Source: Pararge aegeria (lineage: Eukaryota; Arthropoda; Insecta; Lepidoptera; Nymphalidae). Taken from it: a DNA stretch of 64,000 bases. The notes below the pieces were generated by a model. The model did not search any database, had not been told where the DNA came from, and saw nothing but the letters and a program-made list of their open reading frames with translations. Position 1 is the first letter of the stretch, and each line of letters begins with the position of its first letter. Both the position numbers and the translations under genes were made by a program. Of this stretch, positions 21,318 to 31,600 are shown in pieces. The stretch is taken from contig NC_053204.1 in assembly GCF_905163445.1 (NCBI RefSeq), positions 8,005,501-8,069,500 on the forward strand, read 5' to 3'.

Positions 21318-24300
21318 CTGCAATAATAACATTTTAGTAAATAATCTGACGAACCGAATTGACTAAACTTTACGAAACGAATGCTTTGAATGAGTGGCCG
21401 TTAATTGCAATACCTAGAATTAAAGGAATTTGGTAAAATAACTAAACATACCTACTGTTCCAAACAATCATCAATCAATCGTCAGGTGTAACGAAGCCGG
21501 AGACATTGGACTAAGAAAAAGGATAGATATTTCAAATATCACTAATATTTGAGTACCCGTTTATGTTGGTATTTCAACGGGCTATTTCTACGAGTTGTTG
21601 TAATAATTTTAACCCACGGACGTCAACTGACTAATTTATGGCAGTTTCTCCAAACATCACGGTCGTTATTGGCACATAATTCGGGCTCATCGGAAAAGGC
21701 AGCGTGTTATAGTAGATGCTAGAACGGTAAGTAGGTACAACTAAAGTCATCATCATGCCAACCCATTACCGACCCTCTACAGAGCACGGGTCTCCTCCTA
21801 CAATGAGAACGGTTGCCAACTAAAGTAGGTAGAACAAAATACTATGTGCATCAAGCGAATAGCAAGAACACAAGCAGCAAATAGCCATGGATTCCAAATT
21901 GGTAAAGAAAAATAATGCAGAGTTGGCAATCTGCATTCGGAAGCCCGTTAGAAACAGTATCCGATATTTTTTACACTTCTAATCGGTTGCTGCTTTAAAT
22001 CACTCAAACACAAACGTCGAGTGTTTTGAACTCGTCCAACTTCTACAAAAATGCAATTTGCTAAACAAGAAATAAGATTACAGAAATTGCCAATCTAAAC
22101 CTCGTGTACATTAGGTCCAATTTACTTTGACGTCACTGTTTCGATACTCGAAAAGGACCTAAAGAACTATTGCGAGCACATTTTGAATGCTCGCAATAGT
22201 GGAGTCCTAGAGAACATAGACAAATAGAGTAACTTGTCATACTTAGTTCGTGCGATGGTCGGTTCAACGGCGACTTCTTCACAGCAGGGCGCTGGTGGTG
22301 GAGTCTTGGCGCGAACAATCGGCAAAGTGGTGCAAATGGTGACCACGAAGTAGATTTGCTGTAAGGGTTAGAAAGGCTTAGTATAGTTGTCATATAACTA
22401 TGTTATGGATATATCATATGATTACGTATTATGTTCTTTTTATCATTCCTTCATTCTACTACAAGTTGGCCTTTAAATGGAAACGCACCTGATGGTAAGT
22501 GATTATTATGTATCACATGCAGTGTACGGTGGTAACGGGCTAACTTTTTAGAGTTGTCGGAGTTATATTAAACCCTTACCCCACGTCGTTAATCAGCAAG
22601 TCTTTGTCGGTAGGGTGGTAACTAGCCACGGCCTAGACAAGACCAGAGAAATAGCGTATTATAAATTCCCAATGTACCCCTACCAGTGATTGTGTCCAGC
22701 GAAGTTGTCAAATATCTGAGTCTGAATTACGTAAGGATCTAAAGCGATAGATTAAGCAAAGCTGAAATGGTTGGCAATGTTTTATTTTAATTAAGATAAT
22801 GATACCATTCTAAGGCCCTAAAATAACATAATAGCTTCCACTGACAAAGATATCCCCGCCAAGCGACTTAGTGTTCCGGTACGATGTAACATGAAAAGCG
22901 ATTGTATTTTGGAAATGGAAATACTACACTACTACTAATACACTTTATTGTACACCATACACAAAGAATTATCAAACATAAATCAAAGAAAACAAAGATA
23001 CAATAGGCGGCCTTATCGCTTAAAAGCAATCTCTACTAGGCAATCAACAAAAGGCCATAAAGTTAAGAAGATGGGTGTACACCAAATAGTATTTTCTAAC
23101 GTAACGTGGACCTTATAACCTCATAATCCAAGATTAATATCTTGGATTATGAGGTTTTAACACACGCGTGTTTTATTTAAAATTACCGTACTTCTGCTTT
23201 ATTTATTTGTACCTCACTGCAATTTATATGTATGAAGATGCACTATTTTTAATTTAGCAGGGTAATACAGATTCTTTTTTTTGACCAACAAAGATTTTAT
23301 ACGCCTAAAAGTATTAGGCATTTTGTTAAATGAATACATATTTTTACCATTAAATTATGATAAATGAACGTTTAATTTTATCAAACAATTCATAACTAGT
23401 TGTGATTTAAACATATTTTAAGTACCCCTTTATTATTTAAATAATCCCTGTATTAAATTTTTAATATAGGCTCTATGCCGAGAACAGCAGGTACCGATGC
23501 TGGCTGTATATTGGTATACCTTGGCGCGCGAAAAAAAAACCGTGGCGCCATTATCCGTAATTCATTATTTTGTCGATTAAATTTTCCATTTTTGATCTAT
23601 TATTAATAATTTAAAATAAATAATTAATTAATATTATCTTCTTATAAGTACACTTATGAAAAAAAAATATAATAGAATATATTGGATAGGGGTTTAATAT
23701 AAGTATGTACTCCTTTTCTTATACGTTAGTTCGCTAACACCTTAGATTGCATCATCCCTTACCACCAAGTGAGATTGCAGTCAAGAGCTAACGTATAGAG
23801 GAATAAAAAAAAATTATGCATAGGAATCGAAGTATTTATAACTTATTTTTGCAAAACAAAGGCCAAATGCAAATAGATAAGATATTCAATGTCCACTTAA
23901 GCCGTCAGAGCCGGTTATAATAACCACCGTAAGATAATAATCGTTAAAGATCATCAACCAACAATGGAGCAGCAAGGAGGGTCTATGCTTAAAACCTTTG
24001 AGAAACTCGTAACACTTCAGCAAACTTAGAATACACCAACTGCAGGGAGTTTGGACTACTTACGACATCAAACGCGGCGAGTCATGGTCAAACGTAATTT
24101 AAAAAAAACGACTAAAGCGAAAAAAAACTCGCCGTTTATAAACTACATTGTCAACTTGACCTGTCTTGAGGACATTTACATAATGGTTGACCTTGACGAT
24201 TAAGTACAAGACCAAGCGAAATTTCTGAAATATTTTCTTGACGAATTGGAAAAACAGTATCCGTCACTTTACACGGAATCTGTTTACCTTTTCCCATTTA

Positions 24301-27300
24301 TACCAAATTTACCAAACCCCATTGATGCCTTGAAGTAGATTTCTTAACATTGGCAACTGTATCTTGCTACGCCGTGCTAGATATGAATTTAATTTGAGTA
24401 TATATAAAAATGCTCTCCTCTGCCAGCTGTGCTAAAACTACCTATAGATGAATTTTTACTTACTTATTTTTTTTCATTCTACTAATATAGACTAATTATA
24501 TTAGTGTGACTAAAAACTAACCATAGATACGACCAGTATGAGATAAATAGTCGGCGTAGACCAATGAGTAGCATTTTCGATAGCAACAACTCCCATCATC
24601 CAGTTAATCGCGAAAAATGGCTCCAAAATAAGGCATAGGTTAAGATATGTCTTCAATTCATTGCCTTCAGTGTTCCAGCTCCATTTCCATGATACGTTGT
24701 CCATAAACAGCATGTTTAGTAAGCCCTTATCCATATTGGGCTTCATTTGATCATTGAAATATAAAAAAAAATATTATAAAAGCTACTAAAGTGGTAGAAC
24801 TATGGAATATGGCAATATTATTTTTTATTTAAACAAATCACACTTACATAAATTATTTAAGTAAACGTGGGCGAGAGTTACCTAAGTTTAAATTTCTGGC
24901 TTTAATTAGTTAGTTACTTAGATATTTTTTAACTATTGACTCTTAAAACTAAAAAGTGAAATCAATTTCTATTTTTCCATAGTTAACTAGCTAAAAAAAA
25001 ATTTTACGATTTAATTTTTACCTCTCTTCCGTCATTAATATCATTGCTCGATGAGCCCATATTCACGTAGTTGCAATCGTCTTCATTGTAATTGTATTCC
25101 TTCTCCAACGTATCAGAACTGTCCGTATTTTTGCGGCTATTACCAGGAGTGTACATATTATCGAAGTTTTCTAAACTTCCACTCCCGTTTTCTTCGACAT
25201 TTTTAGGCCAGTTAGCAAAATGATGGTCAACAAGTTCTTGAATTTTAGCGGTCATCATTTCCGTGTGCTTTTGATTTACGCTTTTTAACCCAACGATAAT
25301 AACTCCAGTGTTTATTACAATCAAGATCGTCACTGGTACCATAAAGCCCATTACCATTCCTTTTTCGATAGACATCCAGCAGTAATGTTTAATTTCGTAA
25401 TGTTCCATTGATAACGCGTAATTGAACTGGAAAATGTTTATCGGTATTTATTTAATTCGAATATTGAAAGATATTCTTATCTGATTCTTATGATTATGTA
25501 TTTTAATTTTGATTTCAAGAAGATTTGCTCAATTTGGATGCTTCCTTGACAAAAATGAAAAAGAAACTCCTTAATTTGCCACAGCAAGCATCGGAATCAG
25601 CAGAACAAATTTAAATTAATAGTTAAAATTAAAAAGTTAAAGCTAATAACGTAAAACTTACCATCACAATGATACCTGGAATGCCGTAGGCCAATAAATA
25701 AATATACTTCAATGGTAACAGTGTGTCACAAACGCAATACTCAGTAACAACAGCCGCTAAAGCGACGATCCACATGGCGCAAGATATATGAGTGTAATGC
25801 AAAACCAACGCAATTTTCTCGCATTGAGAAGGTGAAGACGCTCCCTGTTTACAAAAATATATACTTTAAAGTTACGAGTCTCTCGTATCGTGGCTTAGCT
25901 AACAACTCACCTTGCTAGTCAATTAAGCGTATTTTTTAGAAGGCAAAAACAAAAAGAATTATCTCCATTTCCATCGATGAGATAAATCTCATAGTAATAA
26001 TATTTTTTTCTTGTATAATTTTGACTTGACTTCGACTTATTTGACTCGCGATTCTAGTTGTATTATATCGGGGAAATGAAATACTTAATATTACTAACTT
26101 ACTATTCTTTACTATTTGTGAAAAATATTATTTATTATATTTACCACTACAGCCTGTATGTATATTAGTGTACAAGCTATCAAACAGCTGCATAGGTTAA
26201 TAACGATCGGGTACAATTTGCTATTGCTTCTGAATTCAGCTGCATACTTGCTCCAAATCAACCAAATAATTGCTGCCACTGGCAATGCAATGGCGAGTCC
26301 ACTTGTGACAAATATCTGCATAATAAGTAAATTAAATTCTTAATATTGTTCGAAAAACTGTAATAAAACCAAAAAGCCCAAAATATTGGAATTACTCAAA
26401 TCGTGTGTCTTCCGCCAAGCATCATCGAGCTTGTTAATTAACTGTCAGGTAAAAGATTTGACTTAAGCGCTTTCAGAATGAAGAAAAATATTTTTCTTGG
26501 AACTGAATTTCTTATAAAATGTATTTGATATTTAAAATTTAGTTTGTCTTCGTAGTTCATAAATTTATTATATTAGCACATATTTTCGTTCATAATTTTA
26601 TAATTACAAATTTGCTGGTTGAGATCCTCGAGATAAATTATAGTAAAATTTATTATATATATTTTCATAATATGTGCATGTTCTGCTTCATCTGTTACTT
26701 TGAGTGTAGTACACTTTTCCATTTAATCATCGGTAACTATACTTGCATGTAATGGACACTTACCAAAACCAACCATTCGTTCTTGACGTCATGGCAGTTC
26801 TGAAATCCGTAAACGTAAGTCACACTGTCTATTATATTGTGCTCTTTTAGATCACCATCCGCAAATGAATCGTCAGCCATTTCCACTTCTGGTTCCGTCA
26901 TTTTATTCTCATTAGAGGGGATTACTTGAGCTTAAAAAAACATATATATTTCTTTTTAATTTTCGACGCATCATGAAAGTTCAAATAGTAAGTGAATATC
27001 GTAAAATTTAGAATTATGTGGTTTTATTACAGGCCTTGTATTTAGCTAGTTAATTTTTAATTCGGCGTGTACTGCCTCTTTTATTATAAATTGAGTGTTC
27101 CCACTTTACTGTTTGAACTTTCATGATCAAAATTGAAAAAAATAGCCGATACCCATTAGGGGTATAAGATTTTTGGATTATTGGCAAGGTCATTGATTGT
27201 TGGATTTGTCAGTTAAACAATACTACTGTTCAAGTATATAAGTCAGACCAATAACAAGGGATCATGTAAATAAATACTATCTAGATATAGGGTACCTTGA

Positions 27301-27717
27301 TTATTCTTGGCTATTAACTCAGGATTCGGATAGAGTGGTGGATTGTCATCATAAATAGAAGACGTAAAGTTTGCAACGACTCCACCGTACTCCGTATCGT
27401 ATGAATTAATGTCATAGTCCGTCCGATCTTCAACTTTTGGATACGTTACTTTGTGAAAATCAACCGACACTGGTTGAAAAGAGCGATATGTAGGAAGCTT
27501 TTGACTTTTGAAAAAGCTGTTGTCTACATATGCTCTTCGTATATGGTGCGCGGTTTTATTTTGTTGGAAAGCTGTAATAAAATAACTCTCATAAAACACT
27601 CCAAAACTCGATTTACAAGCACTTAACACACTTAGCCTTACCTTTGGAATCACATATAAAACACAACGCTAACGCAAATAATATAAAAATCATAATTTTA
27701 TTTTTACTGCAACTCAT
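21224..27717 (-). CDS. Adhesion/secretin-type seven-transmembrane receptor
   Basis: Nine exons join in frame to 568 residues: 27717-27642, 27571-27296, 26930-26764, 26315-26145, 25844-25662, 25426-25022, 24740-24522, 22358-22243 and 21317-21224. A signal peptide (residues 1-22) leads an acidic ectodomain with a single Cys near its end. Helices lie at about 170-194, 207-230, 241-263, 276-291, 315-336, 455-478 and 487-512. Adhesion-class marks: CEKIALVLHY at helix 3, YLLAYGIPGIIV in helix 4, YCW before helix 5 giving the 238-307 disulfide pair, GFMVPVTILIVIN, and SMQIYFVV in helix 7. Odd points: no GAIN/GPS cleavage motif is seen, and intracellular loop 3 is about 118 residues, rich in Asn, Ser and acidic residues. 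The ligand is unknown. It could be an insect-specific or Methuselah-like branch; the ectodomain lacks Methuselah's many Cys. Intron 6 retention would give a stop after five residues. Confidence 0.87.
22166..22200. other. Perfect 13 bp hairpin in receptor intron 8
   Basis: ACTATTGCGAGCA (22166-22178), loop of 9, then the exact reverse complement (22188-22200). The flank ttaggtccaatttactttga recurs at 61974, so the hairpin may belong to a dispersed repeat. Confidence 0.5.
22243..22358 (-). CDS. Receptor exon 8: end of helix 7 and tail
   Basis: QIYFVVTICTT completes helix 7 as SMQ-IYF, matching the SLQGxF position of adhesion receptors. It is followed by a Pro-rich tail. Acceptor ccttacag, donor gtatga, ending in phase 2. 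Confidence 0.78.
22455..22745 (-). repeat. Dispersed repeat with gcagtcaaggg-type LINE tail
   Basis: Begins ttctactacaagttggcctt; cacctgatggtaagtgatta and gggctaactttttagagtt follow. Relatives are at 36835, 50325, 53355 and 63080, and in the other orientation at 23700 and 30165, where they end in poly-A. Confidence 0.5.
22925..23070 (-). repeat. Truncated LINE tail with wobble-paired hairpin
   Basis: The tail hairpin at 23015-23030 is ATCGCT-TAAA-AGCAAT; on the element (minus) strand the third pair is U-G. The flanks tttattgtacaccatacaca and aggcggcctt match the family. Confidence 0.6.
23117..23156. other. Perfect 18 bp hairpin in receptor intron 7
   Basis: AACCTCATAATCCAAGAT at 23117-23134 and its exact reverse complement at 23139-23156, with a 4-base loop. 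It is too short for a standard microRNA precursor. Function unknown. Confidence 0.55.
23700..23815 (+). repeat. A-tailed dispersed repeat in receptor intron 7
   Basis: gcatcatcccttaccaccaa and gtgagattgcagtcaagagc precede a gaataaaaaaaaatt tail, which marks a retroposed element. Confidence 0.5.
24522..24740 (-). CDS. Receptor exon 7: helix 6 and most of helix 7
   Basis: LKTYLNLCLILEPFFAIN and STPTIYLILVVSM. The acceptor (atgaag) has a poor pyrimidine tract but is the only AG before the conserved frame. The donor is gttagt. Confidence 0.8.
25022..25426 (-). CDS. Receptor exon 6: helix 5 and long loop 3
   Basis: YCWMSIEKG is followed by a hydrophobic helix 5, then about 90 codons of charged, Ser/Asn-rich loop. 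The donor is GAG|gtaaaa; without splicing, the frame ends VKIKS-stop. Confidence 0.85.
25662..25844 (-). CDS. Receptor exon 5: helices 3 and 4
   Basis: Contains the conserved Cys before helix 3 and the YGIPG motif of helix 4. Sixty-one codons, phase 0 at both ends. Confidence 0.87.
26145..26315 (-). CDS. Receptor exon 4: helices 1 and 2
   Basis: IFVTSGLAIALPVAAIIW and LYPIVINLCSCLIACTLIYI form two hydrophobic segments separated by a short basic loop. Confidence 0.85.
26764..26930 (-). CDS. Receptor exon 3: ectodomain to start of helix 1
   Basis: Acidic segment, then VTYVYGFQNC and NEWLVL leading into helix 1. The acceptor ttttttaag is weaker than average; the donor gtaagt is strong. Confidence 0.78.
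27296..27571 (-). CDS. Receptor exon 2: ectodomain
   Basis: Ninety-two codons of Tyr/Asp/Asn-rich extracellular sequence with potential N-glycosylation at NKT and NFT. The acceptor is ttacag and the donor G|gtaccc. In phase 1 on both sides. Confidence 0.8.
27642..27717 (-). CDS. Receptor exon 1: signal peptide
   Basis: It encodes MSCSKNK followed by IMIFILFALALCFIC, a classical hydrophobic secretion signal. The donor is G|gtaagg. It ends in phase 1. Confidence 0.8.
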
Positions 27718-28177
27718 GTCGACTTTTTTTATTTAATGAACAAACACTTATGCACTGTTTTCATGTTGAAACGTTGATTTATCTTAGATTAAAAGCTGTT
27801 CAGTTGTTTGTTTTTAGTGGGCCTGATTTTAATTAAACTCATGTCGTCTAAAAAATCAATAACACTTTTACGTTTCTCTGCACGTAAAATAATCTGCTAT
27901 GTCATATTTATCGTTCCGTTTTTGTACAATAATTAAAGATCTGTTTTTTTCAAAATAAGCAAATTCATTTATTGTATGGACTAAATTAGATGTACAAATC
28001 AATACTGAGTTACTTAGCCGATAAAATTAATAAACTTTTTGCTTTAGTAGAAATTCTTATTTGTAATATGGCAACATTAGTGTTTATTTAAAAAAACAAG
28101 AATTGACAATTTCACTCCTTAAATTTTCAATCGTAAATTCACACCCAAAAGCAATGTAATAGAAAAATAATACAAAA
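27718..28177. promoter_or_regulatory. Divergent promoter region between receptor and LRR gene
   Basis: The start codons of the two head-to-head genes are 460 bp apart with no repeat between them, so both promoters and 5'UTRs must share this segment, unless an unseen upstream noncoding exon exists. No TATA box or initiator could be assigned with confidence. Confidence 0.55.
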
Positions 28178-28668
28178 ATGAGTGCAATTTTAAAATTTAT
28201 CCGTGAAAACCACATACTTGCGGTAATAGAACAGGCCATAGCCAAAAAGAAGACAAGGTTAAGTTTAAATGCGTTCGAAATCAGAGAAATACCAACGCTA
28301 TTGTACTCATGTACGGCCGTCGAACATCTTTATTTACACATAAATGACATACCAACTCTACCAGGTCAGATAGCGCAGCTTACAAACTTAACAACACTGA
28401 CTCTGGACTATAATAATATAAGTGCATTGCCCAAGGAAATCGGTAACTTGAAGAATCTCATCAATTTGAACATAAGCTACAACCCTCTCCATCAATTGAT
28501 TCCTGAGATTGGCAATCTGGAGAATCTGGAAGCCTTCTGGTGTAACAGGATTGGATTGAAAGAGATACCAAAAGAGATCGGTAAATTATCGAAACTGGAC
28601 ACGTTCGGAGCCCGTGGAAATGAACTTAAGACTGTCCCGGATGAACTGACCAGACTGAAAAAATTGAG
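28178..28668 (+). CDS. LRR protein exon 1
   Basis: Start ATG in the context caaaATGag. Encodes the N-terminal cap and the first five or so repeats. Donor AG|gtgagt, ending in phase 2. Confidence 0.9.
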
Positions 28669-31600
28669 GTGAGTTTAATATCATTTAATAATTTATGAAG
28701 GCGAAGAAGACGACGCGCTGAGAAACTAATGTAACTTTAAAAATTTCACTTAATTGTGTCGGTCAAAATGCATCAAACGATAAACCACGCCCACCCACTG
28801 ATCCGAAAAATAGACATTCTATTTTATCCTATTGAGGAGTGATTATTGATTGATTGATGCACACATTAAATGGCCAAACATTTACTGAATAGAAATCTAA
28901 AAAAAAATGTGTTTCCAACACTGTTTAAATAAAAAAAAAATGTGCAAAAATTTGTATTACAATTTATACTAGTGATATAATTGAGTGTTTAAAATTCTGT
29001 TAATGATGTCGCAGCCTTGGTTGAGTTCTTGTTACTTATCTCATTAAATCAAATGAGAAACATCAGGACCACAGCAGGACTGAGATAGGTTGTTGGGATT
29101 AGTGTAATTCAACTTGTATGTAAAATATTGTTTTTCATTTAGTCGGTTAATGATTTGTAAGTTCTTGGAGGAACTGAAAATATATTTAGCGAGCAATGTT
29201 GAATAAAAGTTTCATTGATTGAAATTTTTTTATTTGATAAAGAAAAATATGAGGCGTCTAATATTTCAGTATTAAAAAGACACCATCACATTCAGTCTAT
29301 TATTTAAGGCTAAGTGTGAAAATTATAAAAGAGCTGAATTTTGTTCTAATTTGTTTTTGCCAATTGAGGGGCATCAAACTTAAGACAGCTTCTTAATTTA
29401 ACTGGTAAATTAAACAGTACTTCTCCAAGTGATTTGTGAAAATCTTCTAGTTATTTTATAAAAAGCAGTATCTTAATGTGCTCAGGACCCCAGCAACATC
29501 CAATAATAATAAATAAATATACTAGCCCCAAAGTAAGCGTAGCTTGTGTTATGGGTACTAAGATGACTGATGAATATTTTTATGAATAATATACATAAAT
29601 ACTTAGAATATACATATAAACACCCAGACACTGAAAAACATTCATGCTCATTACACAAACATTTTCCAGTAGTGGGAATCGAACCCACTGCCTTGGGCTC
29701 AGAATGCAGGGTCGCTGCACATTGCGCCAATTGGCTGGGCAATGTCATAAAGTTTACTGTTAAACTGCACAACTTGTTGAGCAAAGATGATAAATCTGGT
29801 ATTCCCTAGGATCTCAACCTTCTGCATTTTATCACATGAGATACTACCAAGCTTACTCTGTCGAGGCTAACATTATTAACATCTATTACAAGATTTCTAA
29901 GATACTAATATTGTAGATCTAATCAATAACAAACCAACTTTGATTTATATTATTTTGAGTATGCTGTCAGTGATGTCATTTGTTTTCTACCTTGAACATT
30001 CATTGTTGCTAATAAAATACTAACACAAGACAAACTAAATATGAATAAGTGATTTATCTCGTCTACGTCTCAATACTCACTTGCCTTTGGATTTAACAAA
30101 CTTTTGTCCTACTGACAAAAATGTGCAGCTAAGTGATTTAGTGTTCCAATGCGATGTTGCGTAGAAACCGATTAGGGATATGACTACCATACTACCTAAC
30201 AGGTTAGCCCTCTACCATCTTAGACTGCACTTTCCACGAGGTGAGATTGCAGTCAAGGGCTAACTTGTAATAGTATAAAAAAACTATCTTATATTTTATT
30301 AGACTTCAAGTCCCTTCACGTTAAAGATTACATTACACTAGCTGTACCAAACCAAGCTTTGATAGGGTTCTAGTCCAATTCCACAACTGGAAAATGTTTG
30401 TGTGATGAAAATGGATGTTTTTCAGTGTCTGGGTGTTTATCTGTATATTATAAGTATTTATGTATATTATTCATAAAAATATTCATCAGTCATCTTAGTA
30501 CCCATATCACAAGCTACTTTTACTTCATAACATAGAGTTAATTATGATTCAGTGAGATTAAGTATATCTTCTGTTCAATGCTAGATATGCCATCTTTTCA
30601 GGCATTTAGTATTTGCGTCTGGAAGCAACCTGAAAACTCTGTGTCAAGGTGTTAGAATGTTTATTTGAGTATTAAGAATGTTTCTCATTTGTGAATTTCT
30701 ACATTCTGTGTTAACCAAGGTGCACTAGAGATTGCTCTAAGGACAATATTTAATCTTTTTTTTTTTTTTTGGTGTGGTGGCTAAGACAAACCACCTCAGC
30801 ATGTCCCTCTTGTTGGCTTTGTTAGACGCCCGTGGAACCCAAAAAAAAATTATATCTCCCTTGACAAGGGATATAATTAAGGTGTCCACCTACTTAAGCA
30901 TGGTAACGGAATAGGAGAAGTTTACTCCTGTTTATTGTCACACATATTTCCACTTGACTCTGAGAGTTGATAAAGCTGTGGGGTAACATAAATTTTTATT
31001 CTTTCTGTGGGGAGGAAATGGTCTCCTACCCATGCTAGCCATGCTGGAGTATCTCAAGGTCGGAGTTGCTAGTTTTATTATGCACTTGTATACTAGTACT
31101 TTGATATTTAAGGATAAGGGTGATAGATAGGTGATAGATGCCCTATTAACCAGTTACAGTTATGGTATTGGAAGTTCAGTTCTTTACGCTTATCAGTGTC
31201 CTGTCCTAATGTAGGCCTAGATATTTAACACTTGTTTCACTTGGTAACTTGGCCACCTATTGTAACTGATGGACAATTGTCTTTGCGCAATGTAAAAGTT
31301 ATATGCATTGAATTAATGACACTGTATTTAATACGCCACTTTGTGATCTACTGATCGATTTTATCTAGCTGAATTTGTAATACTTGAGATGCTTTGTTAG
31401 GGCAGATGTCACTTGCTATACATGCGGTATGATCAGGGTAATGTGTTTTACTCTGTCTGGGTGGTTATCTGTATATTGGCGTGTAGTCATTTTTGCGTGC
31501 TAATAACTTATGAAAATTAAGCTTAATTTGCTATACTCCGCGAGCAGCAGGAGAATCTGTATGGTGTAATTTATAATTTCTTCAATTCGTATACTCTACA

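Noticed and set aside
27573..27653. Receptor translation starting at MIPKVRLSV (27653)
   Set aside because: That frame lies partly in intron 1; splicing 27642 to 27571 gives a signal peptide and a consistent phase instead.
28669..28790. LRR protein ending just after exon 1
   Set aside because: The exon ends at a strong donor (gtgagt) and exon 2 continues the repeat with the exact phase.
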